NCBI RefSeq assembly: GCF_028583425.1
Contig: NC_072806.1
Coordinates: forward strand, 30,984,001-31,048,000
Direction of reading: 5' to 3'
Origin: Eublepharis macularius
Taxonomy: Eukaryota; Chordata; Lepidosauria; Squamata; Eublepharidae
DNA: 64,000 nt
Below, piece by piece: positions 34,372-44,099 of this stretch. Every line of letters begins with the position of its first letter. Position 1 is the stretch's first letter. Below the pieces are notes generated by a model, which made no database searches, was not told where the DNA came from, and saw only the letters and a list, made by a program, of their open reading frames with translations. A program made the translations under genes and the position numbers.

Positions 34372-34545
34372 TCAAGTTCAAGTTAGCCTTTATTGGCATA
34401 TATCAACCATTCAGGTTATCCACTTACAAAAAGAAAAACAAAAATCAAAAGGATACTACATTACAAATACATAAATACAATTGTAATTTATTTCTGTGAT
34501 ATCCTTTGACGCAACTTCAAATTTGAGCTTCAGAGCTTCTGCCTG
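34372..34545 (-). mobile_element. LINE 3' tail, very short insertion
   Basis: Minus strand: 3' UTR ending TATGCCAATAAAGGC and then TTGAACTTGAAC repeats. An 11-bp TSD AAATTTGTAGT lies at 34361-34371 and 34546-34556. Severe 5' truncation leaves about 174 bp. Confidence 0.78.
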
Positions 34546-34556
34546 AAATTTGTAGT

Positions 34557-35524
34557 CCAACAGCAGGGCACAAAATCTAGTAGCATCCCTAGACCGGGGT
34601 GGGGGTGGGGTTGGGGGGGAGCCTCCAGTTACCTGGGCTATGTCTTGTGAAATCGTTCAGATGCTGGATTGCTACAAGCATATTTTGAAATCATGCTTAT
34701 GACAAGTGGTTGGCCCATGTACGAAGACCCTGCAAACTGGCCCACTGTCTGGCTAAAGTGCTGAGATAGCAACCATCCCCCAAAGCCCAACATCTCCTTC
34801 TTGTTGGAAGAGGAGGACTCAGAGCTGTCCCTTTCTTCAGGTTTCAGAGGAGGATACTTCAAAGAGAAAGACAGAGAGGTCAGGGCATCCTGTTTACTGT
34901 CTACTGCTCTGACTATCCCTTTTGATATGTGGGTTGTTATTCTCAGGACTTCCTCCTCCTGACATCCTCCCTCTCGCTTTTCTCTTCCGCGCTTTATTCC
35001 AGGCACCATCTCTGTCCTTCTCTTCCCTCTATCTTGCAGGACTTGTCCTAGCATCCATGCCCATCCTTAGACTAGATAGGTAGATAGGATCTCTCCTCCT
35101 ATCAGAGTTATGGAGTTCCTATAATAAAGAACTTTTATTTCCTTTCTAAATATAAACAAGTGTATGCTTTGTTATTTTCTCTCCTGCACACACCAGCCAG
35201 CATAACCAGCTCACACCACCAATAACCACGCTTTCACTGCAAACGATAGACTCTGCTAATGGCCCAACTATGGAATCCTTTAATTAGGTTTCTGGGGCCA
35301 ACATACGATTTATTTTTCACTTTTGGACAACTGTCTTTTCCAGCCAGGTGGCTCATGTTCCCTTCTGTCATCAAGCCCACTTCTGCCCACAGCTCAAAGA
35401 TCATCATGGCCCGGGAAAAAGTTTTGTGGCCAGGTGTTTACAATACCTCTCTCTGCTGCAGCATCAAAACTGTTAACCAAAATTCAATTCCAAGGCAAAA
35501 GAAGGATACTGAGCCAAAAAAGGG
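34557..35524. other. Unassigned, LTR-like segment near 35080-35250
   Basis: CTATAATAAAGAACTTTTATTTCC near 35118 with following T-rich sequence looks like an LTR polyadenylation region, but ends and flanking repeats are not found. A 138-codon minus-strand frame (34638-35054) has no recognisable domain. Confidence 0.25.
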
Positions 35525-35712
35525 GGGAAGGGCTGTGGCTCAGTGGAAGAACCTCTGCTTTGCATGCAGAAGGGCCCAGGTTCGATCCCTAGCATCTCCA
35601 GTTAAAAAGGGAGCAGGCCGTAGGCTGTGAAGGACCTCTGCCTGAGTTCCTGGAGAACTGACCTTGAGGGACCCAGTGTCTGATTCAGTTTAAGGCAGCT
35701 TAATGTGTGAAT
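35525..35712 (+). repeat. tRNA-Ala-derived SINE
   Basis: The head GGGCTGTGGCTCAGTGG holds a pol III A box (TGGCTCAGTGG), an anticodon-loop region TTTGCATGC as in tRNA-Ala(TGC), and a B box GGTTCGATCCC at 35580-35590. The body and 3' end (GATTCAGTTTAAGGCAGCTT) are non-tRNA. About 185 bp. It is a SINE rather than a tRNA gene because the 3' acceptor half is replaced. Confidence 0.85.
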
Positions 35713-36008
35713 GGAGGATTAAATTGTCCCAAATTACAGAGGCCGGCCAAAAGCACTTCCCTGCCTTTTGGCAACACCCGGGTGCTTCCCCCCACCTCGA
35801 GCTGCATACACTCAAATTTTTAAAAATCTGCTGGGGAGGTTGCGCATTGGATAGTGCTCACAATGCCCCAGGAACATCAATCTCCAGAACAGGCTTTATA
35901 TGTTTGTGAAGGATTTTTGTTTGTTTGTAGGACATGCAAGATGGACGTATAAATGAATAAGGACATACAGGTCCCTTTTTTAAAACGCCATAAGAAAATG
36001 ATTGATGT

Positions 36009-36268
36009 ATTGTCGAAGGCTTTCACGGCCGGAGAACGATGGTTGTTGGGGGTTTTCCGGGCTGTATTGCCGTGGTCTTGGCATTGTAGTACCTGACGTT
36101 TCGCCAGCAGCTGTGGCTGGCATCTTCAGAGGTGTAGCACCAAAAGACAGAGATCTCTCAGTGTCACAGTGTGGAAAAGATGTAGGTCATTTGTATCTAC
36201 TCAGGAGGGGTGGGGTTGAGCTGAGTCATTCTGTAAGAGTTTCCCAGGGTGTGGAATGCTAATGGCGG
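36009..36268 (-). repeat. Pseudo-LTR, left outer end (unit 1, 3' end)
   Basis: About 260 bp, same sequence as at 38676-38958 and (inverted) 41281-41572. It contains the hammerhead core 36099-36129. The outermost 30 bp (ATTGTCGAAGGCTTTCACGG) are present here but absent from the right outer end. Confidence 0.85.
36099..36129 (-). ncRNA. Hammerhead ribozyme core (unit 1, 3' pseudo-LTR)
   Basis: CTGAAGA, T, stem II GCCAGC/GCTGGC (6 pairs, 7-nt loop), GAAA. The invariant core is complete. Confidence 0.7.
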
Positions 36269-38792
36269 GAGGCTTCACTGTATCCTGAGGAGGTTCTTTT
36301 GCATATGGATTGGTGCTTGATGTGCTAATCTTCTCTGCAGGGCTATTGTCGTGTGTGGAGTGTTTTGTTGGCCTGGTGTTTTTCAGAACTGGAGCCCATG
36401 CTCTGTTCATTCTTAAGGTTTCTTCTTTCCTGTTGAAGTTTTGCTTATGCTTGTGAATTTCAATGGCTTCCCTGTGCAGTCTGACAAAGTAGTTGGAAGT
36501 GTTGTCCAGTATTTTGGTGTCCTGGAATAAGATACTGTGCCCTGTTTGAGTTAGGCTATGTTCTGCCACTGCTGATTTTTCAGGCTGTCCAAGTCTGCAG
36601 TGTCTTTCATGTTCTTTTATTCTTGTTTGGATGCTACGCTTTGTGGTCCCGATGTAAACTTGTCCACAGCTGCAGGGTATACGGTATACTCCTGCAGAGG
36701 TGAGGGGGTCTCTGCTGTCTTTTGCTGATCGTAGCATCTGTTGTATTTTTCGGGTGGGTCTGAATACTGCTTGAAGGTTATGCTTTTTCATAAGCTTTCC
36801 CATCTGATCAGTAATTCCTTTGATATATGGCAAAAACACTTTTCCTGTAGGTGACTGTTTTTCCTTGGTTGTTTGATTCATCCTGGGTTTGATTGCTCTT
36901 CGAATTTCATTTCTGGAGTAGCCATTTGCCTGAAGTGCGTGGTTTAGATGATTAATTTCCTCATTGAGAAAGCGCGGCTCACATATCCGTCTTGCACGAT
37001 CCACTAATGTTTTCATTATGCCTCTTTTCTGTCGGGGGTGGTGATTGGAGTTTTTGTGTAAGTACCGATCAGTGTGAGTTGGTTTCCTGTAGACCTTGTG
37101 ACCTAACTGAGAGTTTGCTTTGCGGATGACCAAGGTATCCAGGAATGAGAGTTTTCCCTCACTTTCTTTCTCCATTGTGACTTGTATGTTCAGGTGGATG
37201 TTGTTGAGATGATTAAAAAACTCCATCAATTCTTCCTCCCCATGGCTCCAAATGATGAATGTATCATCCACAAACCGGAACCATACACTGGGTTTGTGGG
37301 GTGCTGATTCTAGAGCTGTTTTTTCAAAATGTTCCATGTAGAAGTTTGCTATAACTGGGCTGAGTGGGCTCCCCATGGCCACCCCATCCATCTGTTCATA
37401 GAATTCGTTGTCCCATTGGAAGTAACTGGTTGTCAGACAATGATGGAATAAGGCTGTTACATCCTCTGGGAAAATCTGATTAATCAGTGCAATGGTGTCT
37501 TTTACTGGAACCTTGGTAAACAGGGATACCACGTCAAAACTGACAAGTATGTCTTGTGGATGGAGTTTCAGAGAACTGATTTTGTTGATGAAATCTGCTG
37601 AATCTTTGATGTAAGACGAGGTTTTCCCGATGTGGTCCTGCAGGAGATCTGCCAGATGTCTAGCTAATTCATATGTCGGTGAACCAATGGCACTCACAAT
37701 GGGTCGGAGTGGGACTGAATCTTTATGTATTTTGGGGAGTCCATATAGTCTAGGTGGCTGTGCTTCAGTCTTGCATAGTTTGCTGTGCGTGTCGGGATGT
37801 AGTGAGGAATTCTTGATCAGAGCATTTGTTAGCCTGGTGATTTTGCAAGTGGGATCTCGTTTTAGTTTTTTGTAGGTGGAGGGGTCCAGGAGTTCCTTAA
37901 TCTTCTTTTTGTATTCCTCCGTTTTCATGATCACTGTAGCATTGCCTTTATCAGCTGGTAGAATGATGATGTCAGGATCTGCATTGAGGGTCTTGATGGC
38001 ATTTCTCTCCTTGCGTGTTATATTGCTGGTGGGAAGCTTTGCCTTTCGTAGAATCCTGGCTGTCTCTCCTCTTATTTCCTCAGCTTCCTCTTCAGGTAGA
38101 TGACGAATGGCAGCTTCTACATTTGCAATGATGTCTTCCACAGGAATTCTGGTGGGGGTGACTGCAAAGTTTCCTCCCTTTGCCAAGATGGAGGTTTCTT
38201 CTGGTGAGAGTTGACGGTCTGTCAGATTGATGACAATGCGTGCATTGTCGAGCATTGGCCTTGTCTGTCTTTTTTCCTGTAGTTTGTTGAACTTCTGCTT
38301 CTGTCTGGATGTGTGGTTGATAAACACTTGTTCCATCTTCCTGTAGGTGAGATTATCGACCTTGTCCCAATCCTGACTTCTCATTTTATGGCTGGTGTTG
38401 ATATGCAAGCAAAATAGCTCCTTGTCTGTGGCAGCAAGTTCTCTGCGGGTAGTGTGGATTCTCTCACGTAAGAGGGCCTGTTCTAGACGGTCATAAATGC
38501 GGTTCGCCTGTGTGGTTTTGAAGATTCTTTTAGTTGTGAGAAAAGATGGAATGGTTCTTGTGTCCCTGCAGCGTAGAAGAAAGGTCAAAGAACAGAGTAG
38601 ATGTGCTTTCTTGTTCCGAAGTGTTTCCAATCTTCGGGTCTGTTGGAATGTTTCCTCCCCGTAGAGGTGTTCGATGTATTGTCGAAGGCTTTCACGGCCG
38701 GAGAACGATGGTTGTTGGGGGTTTTCCGGGCTGTATTGCCGTGGTCTTGGCATTGTAGTACCTGACGTTTCGCCAGCAGCTGTGGCTGGCAT
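36201..38792 (-). CDS. Penelope-like RT/GIY-YIG polyprotein, unit 1
   Basis: 863 codons, no interruption. Residues about 1-40 are encoded by the pseudo-LTR. Residues about 90-310 are a charged N-terminal region. The RT follows: LPADKGNATVIM, PRLYGLPKIHK, FDVVSLFTKVP (motif A, Asp about 420), GVAMGSPLSP (motif B), FRFVDDTFIIW (motif C, Asp 509-510), and KLSFLDTLV. The C-terminal GIY-YIG endonuclease has GVYRI (about 701) and VYIG (about 712), then TRIKEHERH. EN nicks the target and RT copies the element RNA. PLE RTs are relatives of telomerase. The first ATG (38790-38792) sits in the hammerhead core; ATG at codon 14 is an alternative. It ends in one copy of the 57-bp C-terminal repeat. Looks potentially functional. 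Confidence 0.93.
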   Translation of the reverse strand: MPATAAGETSGTTMPRPRQYSPENPQQPSFSGRESLRQYIEHLYGEETFQQTRRLETLRNKKAHLLCSLTFLLRCRDTRTIPSFLTTKRIFKTTQANRIYDRLEQALLRERIHTTRRELAATDKELFCLHINTSHKMRSQDWDKVDNLTYRKMEQVFINHTSRQKQKFNKLQEKRQTRPMLDNARIVINLTDRQLSPEETSILAKGGNFAVTPTRIPVEDIIANVEAAIRHLPEEEAEEIRGETARILRKAKLPTSNITRKERNAIKTLNADPDIIILPADKGNATVIMKTEEYKKKIKELLDPSTYKKLKRDPTCKITRLTNALIKNSSLHPDTHSKLCKTEAQPPRLYGLPKIHKDSVPLRPIVSAIGSPTYELARHLADLLQDHIGKTSSYIKDSADFINKISSLKLHPQDILVSFDVVSLFTKVPVKDTIALINQIFPEDVTALFHHCLTTSYFQWDNEFYEQMDGVAMGSPLSPVIANFYMEHFEKTALESAPHKPSVWFRFVDDTFIIWSHGEEELMEFFNHLNNIHLNIQVTMEKESEGKLSFLDTLVIRKANSQLGHKVYRKPTHTDRYLHKNSNHHPRQKRGIMKTLVDRARRICEPRFLNEEINHLNHALQANGYSRNEIRRAIKPRMNQTTKEKQSPTGKVFLPYIKGITDQMGKLMKKHNLQAVFRPTRKIQQMLRSAKDSRDPLTSAGVYRIPCSCGQVYIGTTKRSIQTRIKEHERHCRLGQPEKSAVAEHSLTQTGHSILFQDTKILDNTSNYFVRLHREAIEIHKHKQNFNRKEETLRMNRAWAPVLKNTRPTKHSTHDNSPAEKISTSSTNPYAKEPPQDTVKPPAISIPHPGKLLQNDSAQPHPS

Positions 38793-38958
38793 CTTCAGAG
38801 GTGTAGCACCAAAAGACAGAGATCTCTCAGTGTCACAGTGTGGAAAAGATGTAGGTCATTTGTATCTACTCAGGAGGGGTGGGGTTGAGCTGAGTCATTC
38901 TGTAAGAGTTTCCCAGGGTGTGGAATGCTAATGGCGGGAGGCTTCACTGAGTCATTCT
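38676..38958 (-). repeat. Pseudo-LTR, unit 1 5' end
   Basis: Copy of the pseudo-LTR lying upstream of and inside the start of the unit 1 frame. It merges into the inverted junction with unit 2, where about 39 bp (GAGTCATTCTGTAAGAGTTT and on) is present twice. Confidence 0.85.
38768..38798 (-). ncRNA. Hammerhead ribozyme core overlapping the unit 1 start codon
   Basis: The same core as at 36099-36129. The last A of CTGAAGA is the A of the first ATG of the 863-codon frame. Confidence 0.7.
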
Positions 38959-38974
38959 GTAAGAGTTTCCCAGG

Positions 38975-41299
38975 GTGTGGAATGCTAAAAGAATCTTCAA
39001 AACCACACAGGCGAACCGCATTTATGACCGTCTAGAACAGGCCCTCTTACGTGAGAGAATCCACACTACCCGCAGAGAACTTGCTGCCACAGACAAGGAG
39101 CTATTTTGCTTGCATATCAACACCAGCCATAAAATGAGAAGTCAGGATTGGGACAAGGTCGATAATCTCACCTACAGGAAGATGGAACAAGTGTTTATCA
39201 ACCACACATCCAGACAGAAGCAGAAGTTCAACAAACTACAGGAAAAAAGACAGACAAGGCCAATGCTCGACAATGCACGCATTGTCATCAATCTGACAGA
39301 CCGTCAACTCTCACCAGAAGAAACCTCCATCTTGGCAAAGGGAGGAAACTTTGCAGTCACCCCCACCAGAATTCCTGTGGAAGACATCATTGCAAATGTA
39401 GAAGCTGCCATTCGTCATCTACCTGAAGAGGAAGCTGAGGAAATAAGAGGAGAGACAGCCAGGATTCTACGAAAGGCAAAGCTTCCCACCAGCAATATAA
39501 CACGCAAGGAGAGAAATGCCATCAAGACCCTCAATGCAGATCCTGACATCATCATTCTACCAGCTGATAAAGGCAATGCTACAGTGATCATGAAAACGGA
39601 GGAATACAAAAAGAAGATTAAGGAACTCCTGGACCCCTCCACCTACAAAAAACTAAAACGAGATCCCACTTGCAAAATCACCAGGCTAACAAATGCTCTG
39701 ATCAAGAATTCCTCACTACATCCCGACACGCACAGCAAACTATGCAAGACTGAAGCACAGCCACCTAGACTATATGGACTCCCCAAAATACATAAAGATT
39801 CAGTCCCACTCCGACCCATTGTGAGTGCCATTGGTTCACCGACATATGAATTAGCTAGACATCTGGCAGATCTCCTGCAGGACCACATCGGGAAAACCTC
39901 GTCTTACATCAAAGATTCAGCAGATTTCATCAACAAAATCAGTTCTCTGAAACTCAATCCACAAGACATACTTGTCAGTTTTGACGTGGTATCCCTGTTT
40001 ACCAAGGTTCCAGTAAAAGACACCATTGCACTGATTAATCAGATTTTCCCAGAGGATGTAACAGCCTTATTCCATCATTGTCTGACAACCAGTTACTTCC
40101 AATGGGACAACGAATTCTATGAACAGATGGATGGGGTGGCCATGGGGAGCCCACTCAGCCCAGTTATAGCAAACTTCTACATGGAACATTTTGAAAAAAC
40201 AGCTCTAGAATCAGCACCCCACAAACCCAGTGTATGGTTCCGGTTTGTGGATGATACATTCATCATTTGGAGCCATGGGGAGGAAGAATTGATGGAGTTT
40301 TTTAATCATCTCAACAACATCCACCTGAACATACAAGTCACAATGGAGAAAGAAAGTGAGGGAAAACTCTCATTCCTGGATACCTTGGTCATCCGCAAAG
40401 CAAACTCTCAGTTAGGTCACAAGGTCTACAGGAAACCAACTCACACTGATCGGTACTTACACAAAAACTCCAATCACCACCCCCGACAGAAAAGAGGCAT
40501 AATGAAAACATTAGTGGATCGTGCAAGACGGATATGTGAGCCGCGCTTTCTCAATGAGGAAATTAATCATCTAAACCACGCACTTCAGGCAAATGGCTAC
40601 TCCAGAAATGAAATTCGAAGAGCAATCAAACCCAGGATGAATCAAACAACCAAGGAAAAACAGTCACCTACAGGAAAAGTGTTTTTGCCATATATCAAAG
40701 GAATTACTGATCAGATGGGAAAGCTTATGAAAAAGCATAACCTTCAAGCAGTATTCAGACCCACCCGAAAAATACAACAGATGCTACGATCAGCAAAAGA
40801 CAGCAGAGACCCCCTCACCTCTGCAGGAGTATACCGTATACCCTGCAGCTGTGGACAAGTTTACATCGGGACCACAAAGCGTAGCATCCAAACAAGAATA
40901 AAAGAACATGAAAGACACTGCAGACTTGGACAGCCTGAAAAATCAGCAGTGGCAGAACATAGCCTAACTCAAACAGGGCACAGTATCTTATTCCAGGACA
41001 CCAAAATACTGGACAACACTTCCAACTACTTTGTCAGACTGCACAGGGAAGCCATTGAAATTCACAAGCATAAGCAAAACTTCAACAGGAAAGAAGAAAC
41101 CTTAAGAATGAACAGAGCATGGGCTCCAGTTCTGAAAAACACCAGGCCAACAAAACACTCCACACACGACAATAGCCCTGCAGAGAAGATTAGCACATCA
41201 AGCACCAATCCATATGCAAAAGAACCTCCTCAGGATACAGTGAAGCCTCCCGCCATTAGCATTCCACACCTGGGAAACTCTTACAGAATGACTCAGTGA
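38975..41299 (+). pseudogene. Penelope-like RT/GIY-YIG polyprotein, unit 2, 5'-truncated
   Basis: Homologous sequence begins at about 38985 with KRIFKTTQANRIYD, so about 87 N-terminal residues and the 5' pseudo-LTR are absent. No in-frame ATG occurs at the truncated start (the frame opens with GTG in junction sequence); the first ATG is at MRSQDWDK. The RT (FDVVSLFT, GVAMGSPLSP, FVDD) and GIY-YIG domains are complete and the sequence matches unit 3. Near the end a one-base difference in the first copy of the 57-bp repeat changes the last residues (IPHLGNSYRMTQ), and the frame stops early. Expression would need a start supplied by the junction. Confidence 0.88.
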
Positions 41300-41572
41300 A
41301 GCCTCCCGCCATTAGCATTCCACACCCTGGGAAACTCTTACAGAATGACTCAGCTCAACCCCACCCCTCCTGAGTAGATACAAATGACCTACATCTTTTC
41401 CACACTGTGACACTGAGAGATCTCTGTCTTTTGGTGCTACACCTCTGAAGATGCCAGCCACAGCTGCTGGCGAAACGTCAGGTACTACAATGCCAAGACC
41501 ACGGCAATACAGCCCGGAAAACCCCCAACAACCATCGTTCTCCGGCCGTGAAAGCCTTCGACAATACATCGA
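41281..41572 (+). repeat. Pseudo-LTR shared by units 2 and 3
   Basis: Acts at once as the 3' end of unit 2 and the 5' end of unit 3, giving a head-to-tail tandem with a single shared repeat. Contains the hammerhead core 41445-41475 and the first codons of the unit 3 frame. Confidence 0.88.
41445..41475 (+). ncRNA. Hammerhead ribozyme core overlapping the unit 3 start codon
   Basis: CTGAAGA at 41445-41451, T, stem II GCCAGC/GCTGGC, GAAA at 41472-41475. The ATG at 41451-41453 begins on the last core A. A one- or two-pair stem III with cleavage after GTA (about 41484) is possible, as described for minimal hammerheads of PLEs. Confidence 0.7.
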
Positions 41573-44099
41573 ACACCTCTACGGGGAGGAAACATTCCAA
41601 CAGACCCGAAGATTGGAAACACTTCGGAACAAGAAAGCACATCTACTCTGTTCTTTGACCTTTCTTCTACGCTGCAGGGACACAAGAACCATTCCATCTT
41701 TTCTCACAACTAAAAGAATCTTCAAAACCACACAGGCGAACCGCATTTATGACCGTCTAGAACAGGCCCTCTTACGTGAGAGAATCCACACTACCCGCAG
41801 AGAACTTGCTGCCACAGACAAGGAGCTATTTTGCTTGCATATCAACACCAGCCATAAAATGAGAAGTCAGGATTGGGACAAGGTCGATAATCTCACCTAC
41901 AGGAAGATGGAACAAGTGTTTATCAACCACACATCCAGACAGAAGCAGAAGTTCAACAAACTACAGGAAAAAAGACAGACAAGGCCAATGCTCGACAATG
42001 CACGCATTGTCATCAATCTGACAGACCGTCAACTCTCACCAGAAGAAACCTCCATCTTGGCAAAGGGAGGAAACTTTGCAGTCACCCCCACCAGAATTCC
42101 TGTGGAAGACATCATTGCAAATGTAGAAGCTGCCATTCGTCATCTACCTGAAGAGGAAGCTGAGGAAATAAGAGGAGAGACAGCCAGGATTCTACGAAAG
42201 GCAAAGCTTCCCACCAGCAATATAACACGCAAGGAGAGAAATGCCATCAAGACCCTCAATGCAGATCCTGACATCATCATTCTACCAGCTGATAAAGGCA
42301 ATGCTACAGTGATCATGAAAACGGAGGAATACAAAAAGAAGATTAAGGAACTCCTGGACCCCTCCACCTACAAAAAACTAAAACGAGATCCCACTTGCAA
42401 AATCACCAGGCTAACAAATGCTCTGATCAAGAATTCCTCACTACATCCCGACACGCACAGCAAACTATGCAAGACTGAAGCACAGCCACCTAGACTATAT
42501 GGACTCCCCAAAATACATAAAGATTCAGTCCCACTCCGACCCATTGTGAGTGCCATTGGTTCACCGACATATGAATTAGCTAGACATCTGGCAGATCTCC
42601 TGCAGGACCACATCGGGAAAACCTCGTCTTACATCAAAGATTCAGCAGATTTCATCAACAAAATCAGTTCTCTGAAACTCAATCCACAAGACATACTTGT
42701 CAGTTTTGACGTGGTATCCCTGTTTACCAAGGTTCCAGTAAAAGACACCATTGCACTGATTAATCAGATTTTCCCAGAGGATGTAACAGCCTTATTCCAT
42801 CATTGTCTGACAACCAGTTACTTCCAATGGGACAACGAATTCTATGAACAGATGGATGGGGTGGCCATGGGGAGCCCACTCAGCCCAGTTATAGCAAACT
42901 TCTACATGGAACATTTTGAAAAAACAGCTCTAGAATCAGCACCCCACAAACCCAGTGTATGGTTCCGGTTTGTGGATGATACATTCATCATTTGGAGCCA
43001 TGGGGAGGAAGAATTGATGGAGTTTTTTAATCATCTCAACAACATCCACCTGAACATACAAGTCACAATGGAGAAAGAAAGTGAGGGAAAACTCTCATTC
43101 CTGGATACCTTGGTCATCCGCAAAGCAAACTCTCAGTTAGGTCACAAGGTCTACAGGAAACCAACTCACACTGATCGGTACTTACACAAAAACTCCAATC
43201 ACCACCCCCGACAGAAAAGAGGCATAATGAAAACATTAGTGGATCGTGCAAGACGGATATGTGAGCCGCGCTTTCTCAATGAGGAAATTAATCATCTAAA
43301 CCACGCACTTCAGGCAAATGGCTACTCCAGAAATGAAATTCGAAGAGCAATCAAACCCAGGATGAATCAAACAACCAAGGAAAAACAGTCACCTACAGGA
43401 AAAGTGTTTTTGCCATATATCAAAGGAATTACTGATCAGATGGGAAAGCTTATGAAAAAGCATAACCTTCAAGCAGTATTCAGACCCACCCGAAAAATAC
43501 AACAGATGCTACGATCAGCAAAAGACAGCAGAGACCCCCTCACCTCTGCAGGAGTATACCGTATACCCTGCAGCTGTGGACAAGTTTACATCGGGACCAC
43601 AAAGCGTAGCATCCAAACAAGAATAAAAGAACATGAAAGACACTGCAGACTTGGACAGCCTGAAAAATCAGCAGTGGCAGAACATAGCCTAACTCAAACA
43701 GGGCACAGTATCTTATTCCAGGACACCAAAATACTGGACAACACTTCCAACTACTTTGTCAGACTGCACAGGGAAGCCATTGAAATTCACAAGCATAAGC
43801 AAAACTTCAACAGGAAAGAAGAAACCTTAAGAATGAACAGAGCATGGGCTCCAGTTCTGAAAAACACCAGGCCAACAAAACACTCCACACACGACAATAG
43901 CCCTGCAGAGAAGATTAGCACATCAAGCACCAATCCATATGCAAAAGAACCTCCTCAGGATACAGTGAAGCCTCCCGCCATTAGCATTCCACACCCTGGG
44001 AAACTCTTACAGAATGACTCAGTGAAGCCTCCCGCCATTAGCATTCCACACCCTGGGAAACTCTTACAGAATGACTCAGCTCAACCCCACCCCTCCTGA
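41451..44099 (+). CDS. Penelope-like RT/GIY-YIG polyprotein, unit 3
   Basis: 882 codons, intact. It has the same domains as unit 1: pseudo-LTR-encoded N-terminus (1-40), charged region, RT (motif A Asp 420, GVAMGSPLSP about 478, FVDD with Asp 509-510), KVYRKPTHTDRYLHKNSNHH, then GIY-YIG EN (GVYRI 701-705, VYIG 712-715, Arg in TRIKEHE about 725, NYFVRLHREAIEIHKH). Compared with unit 1 it has 19 extra residues near the C-terminus from a 57-bp tandem duplication (VKPPAISIPHPGKLLQNDS twice). The natural start may be ATG 1 or ATG 14 (MPRPRQ). Low-divergence sister copies make this a candidate active source. Confidence 0.94.
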   Translation: MPATAAGETSGTTMPRPRQYSPENPQQPSFSGRESLRQYIEHLYGEETFQQTRRLETLRNKKAHLLCSLTFLLRCRDTRTIPSFLTTKRIFKTTQANRIYDRLEQALLRERIHTTRRELAATDKELFCLHINTSHKMRSQDWDKVDNLTYRKMEQVFINHTSRQKQKFNKLQEKRQTRPMLDNARIVINLTDRQLSPEETSILAKGGNFAVTPTRIPVEDIIANVEAAIRHLPEEEAEEIRGETARILRKAKLPTSNITRKERNAIKTLNADPDIIILPADKGNATVIMKTEEYKKKIKELLDPSTYKKLKRDPTCKITRLTNALIKNSSLHPDTHSKLCKTEAQPPRLYGLPKIHKDSVPLRPIVSAIGSPTYELARHLADLLQDHIGKTSSYIKDSADFINKISSLKLNPQDILVSFDVVSLFTKVPVKDTIALINQIFPEDVTALFHHCLTTSYFQWDNEFYEQMDGVAMGSPLSPVIANFYMEHFEKTALESAPHKPSVWFRFVDDTFIIWSHGEEELMEFFNHLNNIHLNIQVTMEKESEGKLSFLDTLVIRKANSQLGHKVYRKPTHTDRYLHKNSNHHPRQKRGIMKTLVDRARRICEPRFLNEEINHLNHALQANGYSRNEIRRAIKPRMNQTTKEKQSPTGKVFLPYIKGITDQMGKLMKKHNLQAVFRPTRKIQQMLRSAKDSRDPLTSAGVYRIPCSCGQVYIGTTKRSIQTRIKEHERHCRLGQPEKSAVAEHSLTQTGHSILFQDTKILDNTSNYFVRLHREAIEIHKHKQNFNRKEETLRMNRAWAPVLKNTRPTKHSTHDNSPAEKISTSSTNPYAKEPPQDTVKPPAISIPHPGKLLQNDSVKPPAISIPHPGKLLQNDSAQPHPS

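Noticed and set aside
34638-35054. 138-codon minus frame as a host gene
   Set aside because: No domain, no splice context, and it lies beside an LTR-like segment.
35525-35600. Genuine tRNA-Ala gene
   Set aside because: A and B boxes match, but the acceptor stem cannot close and the sequence runs into a SINE body.
37630-38103. Plus-strand frames inside unit 1, repeated antisense in units 2 and 3
   Set aside because: They are antisense shadows of the PLE frame; their recurrence follows from the unit copies.
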